From: Aurelia coerulea | Taxonomy: Eukaryota > Cnidaria > Scyphozoa > Semaeostomeae > Ulmaridae | Length of the DNA stretch: 64,000 nucleotides | Assembly (NCBI GenBank): GCA_039566865.1 | Contig: CM076949.1 | Coordinates: forward strand, 18,080,501-18,144,500 | Reading direction: 5' to 3' | Part shown: positions 11,509-22,145 of the stretch, piece by piece | Numbering within the stretch: position 1 is the stretch's first letter | Layout of the letters: each line of letters begins with the position of its first letter | Notes under the pieces: generated by a model | Database searches by the model: none | What the model saw: the letters and a program-made list of their open reading frames with translations, nothing else | What the model was told of the DNA's origin: nothing | Translations under genes and position numbers: made by a program

Positions 11509-12837
11509 TGATACGCAAGCTTGTCTGTAAATTCACTGAGAAAGGGTGAAAAAATTTCAAATCCTAGGACCTAGGATTTAGAAAAAAGGGGGGTTATTCT
11601 ACAATTTGGTCAGTGGATTTTAAAAGATACTTAGATCAAAACCAACTAATTTCAAGAAGTAAGGTTGTTGTTAATGGTTTCCTTGTGAGTTACAATTGAC
11701 TAGTCATTACGTGCAATAAACTTGATGTTGAATGATTTCAAATTGATGAATTATTATAGACTTTTTCTATACAATGTTGAATACAAAACACTTGGTAATG
11801 TAATTATCTTTGTTTTGGCCAGATCAAATTCCTCAATTGAAGTGTAATAAAAATCTAGGCATAGATTTCTCAATAATAGCATTCACTATTATTATTGAGT
11901 TTTATGTATTCAGGTGTAGAAAAGGGGATAAAACCCAGCAACTGTTGAACAATATTCAAAGGCAAGTAGTAGCTAACATGCAGATTCTTGATATGGTGTG
12001 GGTCATGTCTGTCGTGTCTCCTTTCCATTAGGTAAAGCCATTTAAGTACAGTGTGTGATACTTGCAGTAGTCATGAACTTGATCTATCAGATCAGGCCTA
12101 AACTAACGGAAAATCAGTCAACTTTGATCTGGAAAATGTTATATATGGAGAAGTATGCTCCAATGCTCCAATCTGCAGTTCCATAAAATAACATTATTGT
12201 ATATATGGTTGTATCAAAACCGATATTATGATTTCCTTGGTGACAAAATGGATAATAAGTCTGTATTTCTGACTGGCATCACTGCTGTTTGAGGTAGAAA
12301 AAGCATCCTACGTTGCCTCTCTCTTTGATTATTTTCTTTTGCTTCTCTCTCTCAGTCGTCAGTTTTGATCTGTTTTTCATTCAGTAGATTTCCAGTTTTG
12401 TTTGATGGGAAACATTTCATTTCATTTCATTTTAATTTCTCTACATCTTCTCAGAGTTACATAGGTAGAGGCATCTTCATACTAAAAGATGTTACCACAG
12501 GTAACTTCATGGTAGTGCAGTATCCACTTGAAAGTTGTTACGATATAAACAGACTCTGCCCTTTCTACTTTCTGACACACAGCCATCTTTTCATGGAAGC
12601 AACCCAGAAGCAACAGCCTCTTTTGCAATTCGAGGCTTGGTGAAAAAACGCGGGAAAAAGGAAGAAGGAAGAGGATGTATCACTGCTGAAGTAATTTTGA
12701 GAGCTAGATAAGCTGATGAGGGTTCTTACGCAGTTAATGGTGTTAATGAACAAAAATTGCTGAGGGAAAGCCAGAGGAAAGTGTCATTTTTTGCCGCTGC
12801 TACATGTTTCAGTGCAATTTGGTATAGTGGCATTCGT

Positions 12838-13470
12838 TAGAAAGACTTAGGAGTGAATGTCGATAGAGACCTTAAGTTTAGCAATCATGCTGAGATTGTT
12901 TCAAACAAAGCAAACCGGCTATGCGGAATGATCAGACGTTCTTTTAGTTACATGAATGGAGATATGTTCAACAGTCTTTTTAAGAGTTTGGTAAGACCGC
13001 ATCTAGAGTATGGAAATACAGTATGGTCACCTTGGTATGTCAAAGACGTGCAGTTAATAGAGAACGTCCAAAGGAGAGCCAGCAAGCTAGTTGAAGGCCT
13101 AAAAGATCTAGATTATGAAGAGCGCTTAAGACAACTGAAGCTGCCTAGTCTTTTGTATAGAAGGATTCGGGGCGACCTTATTCAAGTCTACAAATATACG
13201 CATAACCATTATGACACTGAAAGCCAGTTTCATATTGAGGAAGAAAGAAGAACTCGCGGCCACAACCTAAAAATTGTTAAAGAGCACTGCAGAAAAGATG
13301 TAAGGAAGAGGTTTTTCAGCCTGAGGATCAACACTTTATGAAATAAGCTACCATCTAACATTGTAAATGCGGTCACGCTAAATTCATTCAAGAATCATTT
13401 GGACAATTTATTTGGAGAGAAGAAATACTCTGTTTGTAAAGAAGACATTTTTTCAATAGTTTAGATTAAG
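12838..13470 (+). pseudogene. 5'-truncated LINE, C-terminal reverse transcriptase region
   Basis: The translation from about 12841 begins with a DLGVNVDRDLKFSNH block, then 'SLVRPHLEYGNTVWSPW', 'IENVQRRASKLV' and 'LPSLLYRRIRGDLIQVYK'. This is the post-catalytic 'thumb/connection' region shared by CR1/L2 and RTE-type non-LTR elements. A TGA at 13339-13341 replaces the Trp usual in the LWNKLP block, after which homology continues to about 13464. The endonuclease and catalytic YADD parts are missing. It lies inside the 9.3-kb element. Confidence 0.88.
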
Positions 13471-13919
13471 ACAACAACATTATCTTTTTGAGGAAATACG
13501 ATGAGTATGGAGTGGCTTTTCCCGGGACAGGCTATTTTTCTGACATCCATTATCTATCAGTTGGGTGTTACACTTGTTATTATATTTTGAGTTTAGCTTG
13601 ACATGAGTGGTCTGTCAGTACAATGGTCTGTCCAGGGTGAAGTCACTCCAAAGATCTGTGACAGGCTCTTAGCCTTTAGCACAGTTATCATTATAGTTAT
13701 AGTAAGATGGTTAGGCCTATACATTTGAAAGTTCGGCTTTTTGGTGGTCATCATCAGTCCAGATCCAGAAAGGGCAGCAGATTTGTTTACAATTTCCTTG
13801 AAAATAGATTAAATACTTAATGCTTTTACAAGATGCAATGTACTCAATGCGTTTTACCATATAGTTTTACACAACATCATATCAATAACATCCTAAATGC
13901 AAAGTAAATGGGATGTATG

Positions 13920-14226
13920 CCCGGGGGGTCTACTTGATACATTGAGCACCTGGGGATGTGCCTGCCAATAGAGCCCGACTTTCAGAAGAAAATTCCAGGA
14001 CAGGGTTATACCTTTTGTGTATTCATTCCGGCACAGGTATGTTTATCAAAGCCCTTTTCCCAGGACAGGTCAGATTTGACATGCAAAATTAAGGTAACTC
14101 ACAAAAGACATTTGTATGATCCAGGACAGGTACTATGTTTTCAAAAATTTATTCCAGGACAGGGTCATAAAATTTTCTTTTGGCAGGCACATCCCCGTTG
14201 TTTTTCTCCAAGGTAGACCCCCCGGG
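13920..14226. mobile_element. 307-bp MITE, CCCGGGGGGTCTAC tips, perfect 8-bp TSD
   Basis: The tips are CCCGGGGGGTCTAC and GTAGACCCCCCGGG. GATGTATG is duplicated at 13912-13919 and 14227-14234. The interior repeats a CCAGGACAGGT-like phrase about five times, and the sub-terminal phrases GGGGATGTGCCTGCC and GGCAGGCACATCCCC are inverted copies. Non-coding. Confidence 0.94.
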
Positions 14227-16480
14227 GATGTATGTGTAATGTAATACAGACAGACCACAATTGTTCCAAATGAAATCTTATTAACTAGGAAGTTAAGCGC
14301 GAGCTTCGCTCGCGCTTCAACATTCCTAGCTCCTGCGGAGTGCTGTTAGATGTAGTAAATCACATATCGAGTAAAAGCAGACTACTTGAGTGTCATATTA
14401 TTTTATCAAATTCAATCAAATGCGACATATTAAAACTGCGTTATAGTTAGGCGTATACGGTAGCCTTTGAGACGGCTGAAGATGTAACAGATAGGTTTCA
14501 AACACTGCAAAAAATATAAAAATTTCATGACAATTTTTCAGTTGGAAACTAAGAGGAAAGGGACAATTTCCTCTGATTTCTGATGCAAGAAACGGGTGGG
14601 GTCGTATCGTAATTAATCGCACCTTTTCTTCGGAGAGAACCCGCTGACAGAGCATCAGTGCATGCTTGCTGTTTATAGTTTATATTTACCTGTGTGTATC
14701 TCGGCACGGAGACGTACCCGAAGCCGCCATCTTACCAGAATCTTCCATTTCACCTTTCCCGTGAAAAGTTGCTATAATCCTCCATTTTTTTTTCATTCGC
14801 ATTATCTGTTTAAAACCAGGCTAGCCTCAGTCGTACGTAATCTTTTGGCGCCTAAACACTCACTACTCCCCCCCCCCCCCTCCCCAATGCCGGCGGGTAC
14901 AACAAAACACAAACTAACCAAACAATTAGCGAAATTCGAATTCTGGTCTTCCTAGAACCATGCTTTTGTGCACTGGGTGTTCCGTTTTGTCTTTCACAAT
15001 TGATATTTGCATACGAAAACTCCTGATGAGCCTCCATTCCGTTTAATTATTATCATTATTATTATTGTTTTATAATTTGTATCATTATTATCATTAGTCT
15101 TATTTTACACGTTTAAAAGAAGGTGGTTTTAATAGCATACGCCCTACTGCTACTCTCGTTTGTGGGGAATTGCGAAGCAATTTGTGGCGGTGAAGTGCCT
15201 GTTTAAACAAAACACTTCAAACACAAACTCGAAAAATGGTCTAACATCAAAATAACGTTCATGGTTCCTCATGACAAGCTGGGAGCCAAAATCCTCCACA
15301 GTTGTCATGTGCTCCTGTTTCCAGTAGGAGCCCAAATTCAGTATTTCGAGTCGAGGCCCATCTCCCCCGCACCAAATTCAGTGTTTCGAATCGGAGCCTA
15401 TCTCCTCCGCATGCACGCAGCAAAAAATCACGAGGCCCATCTCCTTCGTTGGGGACCGCGTTTATAGGTAAGGATAGAGCCCCTGGCTTGTAGGCCCATC
15501 TCCCGACAGACAGGCTAGGTCGAGGCCCAGCTCCCTCCATGGCTCACCAGTGGCTATTGGGGCCCAGCTCCCCCGACACCACACTCGAGGCCAAAATTCC
15601 TCGAGTTTCTATTCTATTAGGTTACTGGCATCTCACCGTCGCGAGGCGTTTCCATTCCCCACACATTTGCACATCATGAGATTTATAATGGAAGTAGAAT
15701 TGAGATTTATAATGGAAGTAGAACGAAGATTTAGAATGTATTAGCTGCAAATTATGTTGTGGATGATCTGACTGGTGAAAGATAAGATTCCTTTTTGGGC
15801 CTGTTTACCTTGATTTTCTGGAAGGGGAGAAATTAAAGCAAATGTGCAATGGTAAATAGGCTCCTCTATAAATAGAATAAAGAAATAACTCAGACACAGC
15901 ATTGTTTCTTAGCAAGATAAAAATCTCATTCTTAGGCTACCCTTTGTTGACATTGTGTGCAACTTAGATTTGAATGGGATATTTTTAGATTTTCCTGCTC
16001 TCTGCAAATGCAAGCTTTTAACCTTGCACAAACCGCGTTTAGTGAAAGGAAGATTTTTCTTCGGTTAATTTCGACCCTCTGGAAATCACTAAATTCTTAA
16101 CTTGTTTATCTTTTAATGCATCTCATTACGATCTGCAAATCACGGCGTCTAATTGATCCCCTTGCCAACCAATAAATTTCATTGGCTCCTATCTTCTGCA
16201 GATCTTAGAAAAATCTGCTTCGCGAATCATAAATTATCCCCATTGTCAGTAATTTGAGGATAGGCAGTTCTTTCGTAATAGCTTATTTTCAACACGTATG
16301 GCAGTAGGCAACCAATCATAAGCCCGCTCAATGGTGCGATTCTGGGTCAACCAATCAGCCTTTCGCAAATGCCTAATCACGACACGTGATGATCCTCTGT
16401 CTCTCTCATCTCAAATACTAATACTTTGAGAAATATTCGAACTGTACTGCCACGAGATAAAGCCTTGGTCATTTTGGTCA
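14227..16480. other. No gene recognised; local internal repeats
   Basis: Contains a short GCGCGAGCTTCGCTCGCGC palindrome near 14297. At 15330-15560 there is a run of degenerate units around GAGGCCCATCTCCCCCG. Open frames here are short and unrecognised. Confidence 0.5.
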
Positions 16481-17058
16481 TGTAGGAAGAATTATCGTCT
16501 ATATCTGGTCATGTGGCGTAAAATTTATTGAATGTATTCATTTGCGATTGAGATCTTCCTGCCACGTGACCATAATAAGATTGGGCACGTAGGAAAAAGT
16601 TTTGGCATAACGGAATACCCAGACCCAGGACCAGTAGGACCGGACCCTAACGGACCAGACCCTAGGGGAATATCCATTCCTTTCCTTCCAGCACGTTTGT
16701 TTGCAATGGCGGCCAACACAGAAGCTTCGCTCCATAGTAAGATTAGGCAGTCACTTCTCTGCTGTAAGGAAGTCCTACCTTCTGGATGCCACAACAAACG
16801 CAAAAATGCATGGTATATTAAGTATTAAGTCATATTAAATCAGCAGACAAACTATGATCCAGCATCAAGCCATTGCCCAATGGGCCTAAGCATTTAACTA
16901 CATGTCCTAAATATTTTACCTTTCAACCTTGCTTGGTGTGATTCAAGTATTTGCAATGACGTCGTGATGCCAGCCACGTTGTATTCCATCTCCACAATCT
17001 CAATTTCTGGACTTTATTCTGGCTTCTCCATGCTCTTTAAAAGTTTGGGACTCCGAAA

Positions 17059-17983
17059 CAGTGGCGGAAATTCAGCTTTTTGAGTGGGGGGGGGGGCAAG
17101 CCGTAAATTTTCCGAGTCGGAGGAAATGCTTTTGTTCTCAGGCATTTCGCTGGAAGACTTAGACCTGACGAAAATAGTTCCTTGAATGTGCTAAGGTCAT
17201 TGTATATCAGATTTCAAAACTATTTATATTCAGCAGTTGATAGAAAAAGGCAAGAATGTATTATGAACGTACTGTCGGTATGTTTAACAGCCACGAGGAC
17301 GCTGGGGGCGAAGCCCCCAGGAAAATTTTTGAGGACACTCCCTTTATTTTTGCTTAGAATGCCTTTCATGACCCTATGTTTGCCAGTACTGAATTGGGAT
17401 TTTGACAATGTTGTATCATTTTTTCAGAGTAGCATCCCAAGGAATTTTTTTGGGTAATCAGATAGTTTACTTGGGCTTAGGAGAGCTCTTGGATTCATTG
17501 TTTGCCAGTGCCAAATTTGAATATTTGATGATATGAAGATATGAATAACCGGTTAGGTTTTGCCTGCCCCCGCCCCCATCATGGAAACTTTGTAAATTCG
17601 CTGATAAGTTGTGTTAATGTCGCGTCCAGGAAAATTTTGGAGAACTCCAACCTTTACATTGGCTTAGAATGCCTCTCCCAAAGCTTCAGTATCTCGCGGA
17701 AATATTGTTACTCTCTAACTAACCCATACCCAAGAACTTTCTTCTCGTTTATGAAATAAATAAAAGTGAATAAAAACTTTAGAATATGCTTTTTGAGCTT
17801 GTGCATTTCGTTTGCTCTTTCTATATAAAAACTCGTCCACTTCTTGACGATGACTCGTTTCTTCACTACAGTTTCAATCCCACCTACGAAATTTCCGACT
17901 TTTAAGAAAATTTCCGAGTCTTATCGAATTGGGGGGGCAATTGCCCCCCCCCCCCAACCCCCCCCCCATAAATTCCGCCACTG
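17059..17983. mobile_element. 925-bp hAT-type MITE, CAGTGGCGGAA tips
   Basis: Starts CAGTGGCGGAAATT and ends AATTCCGCCACTG. The flanks CTCCGAAA (17051-17058) and CTCCAAAA (17984-17991) match at 7 of 8 bases. Runs of G just inside the left end pair with runs of C inside the right end. The interior carries the family phrases 'CTGGGGGCGAAGCCCCCAG' and 'GGCTTAGAATGCCTCTCCC'. Non-coding. Confidence 0.88.
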
Positions 17984-18259
17984 CTCCAAAATAATTTAGC
18001 AGGCAGCTTTTTGAAAACATATCTGTTCGTAATGTTTATTGTGAAGGTGGCAATTGGCAGATATATGGGGTAAGGCGATTACGAAAGAAAGAGTGACAAT
18101 TTTGGGAATTTTAATAGAACCATTCTCTCAAATCACGCACTGACCCGGGCATTGACCCCACTTGTCTTTGGTAAATCCCATGATCACAATATTGCATCTC
18201 AAAATGTGCATTTGTGTGCATTTGTTTTCTTGTATCATGCATGTGCATTCACCTATTTA

Positions 18260-18417
18260 CGGGGCCGTAGGAAGCAGCTTTTGATTGGGGGATTGTTCTT
18301 AAAACAATAGAGAACAATACATCTAAATAATACTTGTGGCGTGGCACCATTGTTTTCAAAATTATTGGGGGGCTTAAACCCCCCTGCCCCCCCCCCCCCC
18401 CGCTTCTTACGGGCCTG
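18260..18417. mobile_element. 158-bp hAT-type MITE, GGGCCGTAGGAAGC tips
   Basis: Left tip CGGGGCCGTAGGAAGC, right tip GCTTCTTACGGGCCTG. The flanks CCTATTTA and CCTTTTTA match at 7 of 8. The interior is homologous, in reverse orientation, to the MITE at 54309-54470. Confidence 0.88.
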
Positions 18418-18572
18418 CCTTTTTATAGGGAACAGCTCATAAGAAACAGCTCATAAGAAAACGTAGGCTAAAATTTTCGAAAAATACTACCCCACCACCA
18501 GTATCAAAATGCTAAGAAACTTTCGTAATTTTCATTCAAAATTACTATTACTGTTGCTATTACCATACTGTA

Positions 18573-19045
18573 CAGTAAAAACCCGCATATAAGAACCTAG
18601 TGGATTAAGAACCTACAGGCTGAAATTTTGAAATTAAACCCCAATTATATAAGAACCCATTCAGCCTGGAATTTAAAATGGGTTCTTATTTTCAGAGAGC
18701 ATGGGGGGGCCTTATTCACAACAGAAGTTTGTGGAAGAATAAAAAATATTTATATTACCTGATGAGAAGCTTTTGAAAGATTTTCTCTGGATTATATAAA
18801 CGTTTCTGATTCTTCCACAAATTTCTGTCGGGGAATATATCTCATAAGCTCAACTAATGTGAACTGACAGTAAATAATAGGCCTGAAGTTTGAATCTGAA
18901 GAAAATAAATTCCTGAAAGCCATGAATAAAATAAGAACCAATTTAAGAACCTGAACAGCCTCATTTCCCACTAAATACCCAAAACATAAGAACCTAGTTA
19001 GGCTGACTTGCAAAATTGTAGGTTCTTATATGCGGGTTTTTACTG
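18573..19045. mobile_element. 473-bp Tc1/mariner-type MITE, copy 1
   Basis: The tips are CAGTAAAAACCCGCATATAA and its reverse complement. They are flanked by TA on both sides (18571-18572 and 19046-19047), the target of Tc1/mariner transposases. The interior repeats a phrase like AAGAACCTAGAGGCTGAAAT. A second copy lies at 55537-55934. Confidence 0.92.
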
Positions 19046-19440
19046 TACCGTGTCCAATTATTTTTGAGTGAAGTGTGCGAGATTTTTCAGAACAGAAGGA
19101 TTTCGTGTACGAGATATTTTGAATGAAATTCCCCTCCTCTCGGTGACTGACTTCCTATCCAACGTCAAAGCGAGGGTACTGGGTCTGGTCCGTTAGTGTC
19201 CGGTCCTAGTGGTCCTGGGTCTGGTTGTTCCGTTATGCCAAAAGTTTTGTCTTCATTCATTTTGTCACATGACGGAAAAATTATTGTATTTTTCATTTAC
19301 CATTGAGATGCCAATTTAAAAAAAATATTTGTAGCCTTGGTCAGGTAGGAAAAATTATTGTCTATATCTGGTCACGTGGCGGAAAATTTATTGAATGTAT
19401 TCATTTGCGATTGAGATCTTCCTGCCACGTGACCATATCA

Positions 19441-20760
19441 ATTAATGGTTAGTGCGAATGAATCCCATTGCATGCGGAATTTTGCATGGAATACCAAGCT
19501 GAAGAAACTTCGAGGATACCAAGCCGAATTTCGAAAAGAAAAGTTGACTTTAAGAGAGAGAGAGAAGAAAGTTAAATATCAGAGCTCAGTTTATGGAGGT
19601 GTTTCGACGCAAAGGCAAGTTCCTTACAGTTCTATATTTGCTTCGCTAACCGTGCCATACATCCAATGGCATAATGTTTATTTGGGGTCATCTAAAGACT
19701 TGTCGTGCCCGTTAAGATCTGCCTCCCATTCCTGCTAAACTTTTTTGCCTCCGGTGAAGGTTGCCGAGTTTCCATAGGCCCGCAAATATTGTTGCTAGAA
19801 TCTGAATGTTTAGAGCGGGGGGGGTTGCTGTATATTTTGTTAGTATGAATGAATGTCGACTGCATTCAGGAACGTAAGAATAATCTCATTAGGAATGCAT
19901 AGGAAGAAGTGCTCCAATCGAAATTGTATGGGCGGAAGAAGACTTCAAAATGGGCAGGATTTCAATTTTTGCATCAAGCACCCCTATCCCAGAGTACCCC
20001 CCTGGGACATGAAAGGATTGATTTCCCGGTCATACATCGAAAAGATTGATTGTTCAAATTCAATCATTTGTTGTTATCTTACAATGGAGTAGTGTTAAAT
20101 TGACAATGGTTGACAAAAGAAGAAAGCTAATTGGATAAACGGCTTCGTGCCGTATATATATAGATTTATAGTGAATGGTTTCCATAGTGCAGGAAATATA
20201 TCAATCAAGGAATCTGTGGGCAGCATTGATTGCAGAAAACCAAAGTTTTGCTGAAGTTTGTAAAAACGAAATATCAACACAAAAAGTGTAGATTAACTTA
20301 ACTTAGTAGCTAAAATTTATAAAAGAGTATTACACTCATCACTCTTTGAAACTGTAGTTCTGCCATTAACTTCTTTTATAGCACTATATTAGTGCTGCAG
20401 CCACCATTCTTTGAAATATTACAATAGCCATTAGTTTTTTCTTTAGTCTCATGTTAGTTTTACTACATAAATAAACTTCTGAAACCACACCATACTGTAT
20501 GGCTCAAACCATATGTGTGCTTCAGTGTATGGATGTGTAATGGAGATATACAAATGTTCTGCTCCATTTTGAGTAGTTGGTGATATTTTCAGTATTTTAG
20601 GGCTAAATACGGTGACATTTAAAGGAAACCGCCTGGAGGGCATGTCTGTGATTCTCCAAAATAGGGGTACAAATTTCTAAAACATTGAGATAAAATGTCA
20701 GTGAATAGGGTCTAACTGCTGAGACTTTTCTCAGTGAAAAGGGTATATTTTGGAAAGCTT
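19441..20760. other. No gene recognised; right interior of the 9.3-kb element
   Basis: A 97-codon open frame at 19445-19738 (plus) encodes a basic stretch followed by unrelated sequence and matches nothing I know. The remaining short frames at 19853-20643 are also unrecognised. Confidence 0.45.
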
Positions 20761-20779
20761 CAGACGAGCTTGTGTATCA

Positions 20780-20790
20780 CCTTTTATATA
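20780..20790 (-). promoter_or_regulatory. TATA box in the right TIR, facing inward
   Basis: Reverse complement of TATATAAAAGG, at the same distance from the tip as in the left TIR of the 9.3-kb element. Confidence 0.5.
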
Positions 20791-20815
20791 GAAGTGCACC
20801 CGCCGGGATAAGACT

Positions 20816-21939
20816 CCACAGACTTTCCGAGGAGCTGTTTGTGATGGATGGGATAAAACACAACAATTGCAGTCTGTCATTGGAAAGGTATTTATACCTG
20901 CAGCGTCGTTTTAGCAATCAAAACAATTATGACTCTACAATCAAATTCAATCAGGTGGTTGTAATTGATTTGCGCTGCGCAGCAGCAGCAAATCTTTAAA
21001 ATAGGCTCGTAGGCTCGATGAACGAACGTTGACATGGCGCGCATGACTAAACATACAGTGAACATTTCATGGTTTCAGCCAATGACATTCCTAGAAAACA
21101 GACGCATGTTTACTGCGTTCAGGATTGACGTCATCGGAAATTGTCATCCATTGTTGTCCACCTACGTCACAAAATTTTAAGCGCGCGCAGGAGGAAGTGA
21201 TCAGGAAGTGACAGTCCATTCATTGGATGTTTTTGATTGATTAAAATTGGCATGTCTGCAGAGATTTTTGGCATCAAATTTGGAGACCAGAGAAAGATCA
21301 GGGCAGTTGGGTTGTGTTGTGAGACGCGTAGGTTGTGGAAGTTTCCCAGTCAATGAGCAACGAGAGAGCAAGTGTCCGAAGTAAGTCCCGTTTTGGCGCT
21401 AATGCAGTTTCGCACACTGTTGCTATACTGAGCCTAACTAAACCCTACCAAAATCCTATAGTGTGCGATACTGCAATAGCCCCGTTTTAAGTTACTTAGC
21501 TCCTGTTTGGTGATAAAATTCCTTAGTATGTCGTCATAAGCTATTTCAACGATTATTTTCAAGATTCATTGAATAGGGGTTGAATTTCTCGCGATATTCT
21601 CCAAAATCTTTTGTGAAAATCCCGTGAAATACACAGCAACCATTTGTACAGAAAAATGCTCTCCATTTTCTTCATGTTCACCTACCTGCCTTGCCTCGCA
21701 TGCTTCAGTGCATTGTGACATTTATTAATACATTGCATTATAAATAAAGATTAAAACTTTATATCAAATTTATCGATATCATGTTCAGTTGAGTAAATAA
21801 ATGCTTTCCTGCTAAACGTTTCTGTATTTCTGTCATTTTTGTCTCCCTGCTCTCCGTAATAAATTTCATATTGCAGCATACGAAGAGCGTATCATGTTCG
21901 AAAGAAATCTCGTACATCTTTGGAAAAATCTGCAAATTA
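20816..21939. other. Intergenic, no gene recognised
   Basis: Mostly unique sequence with a locally CG-richer patch around 21000-21200, including a GCGCGCGC run near 21181. No coding homology or bounded repeat was seen. Confidence 0.45.
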
Positions 21940-21954
21940 AAGGGGCAGTTGCAC
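21940..21954 (+). repeat. Left 15-bp TIR of the two-gene element
   Basis: AAGGGGCAGTTGCAC, exact inverted match to 30319-30333. The following sequence, GTGCGCACCCGCGG, is not shared with the other end. Confidence 0.75.
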
Positions 21955-22145
21955 GTGCGCACCCGCGGGACACAGGGCAACAGTTTTCTTGAGTTGATTG
22001 GGCTAGGCAGCGCAAATTCTTTGCAAAAATTGTTCCTTGGTAAAATCTAGCTGCATCGCCGATTCCGACATTCCACGAAAGGAAAAGCTCAAAGAAAATT
22101 GGAAATAAAGGATTACTGCATAAACAAACGTTGATATTTTAAAGA

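Larger units (their letters stand above)
16480..19440. repeat. Long interrupted inverted repeat, ends at 16480-16670 and 19185-19440
   Basis: The left end holds a 75-bp hairpin-like unit with GGTCATGTGGCG and CCTGCCACGTGACC, followed by CCCAGACCCAGGACCAGTAG and TAACGGACCAGACCC. The right end holds the reverse complement of the latter (CTGGGTCTGGTCCGTTAG) and another copy of the hairpin unit. About 2.5 kb separates the ends and contains three younger MITEs. This is probably the ends of one older element nested in the 9.3-kb element. No TSD was resolved. Confidence 0.6.
11481..20807. mobile_element. 9.3-kb TIR-bounded element with 8-bp TSD (composite, nested insertions)
   Basis: Left end CCCGGCGGGTGCACTTCTAT at 11481 recurs as its exact reverse complement ending at 20807. 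Similarity extends about 46 bp with two mismatches, and the phrase TTCACTGAGAAAA recurs further in. ATAAGACT is duplicated directly outside both ends (11473-11480 and 20808-20815). The interior holds a LINE fragment, several smaller MITEs and a long inverted repeat. I could not recognise a transposase, so it is either non-autonomous or its gene is too decayed. Similar tips near 2708 and 63660 suggest a family. Confidence 0.85.

Noticed and set aside
21937..21940. TTAA next to the left TIR as proof of a Kolobok or piggyBac element
   Set aside because: The right end lacks a matching TTAA, so the TSD is unproven and the superfamily is left open.
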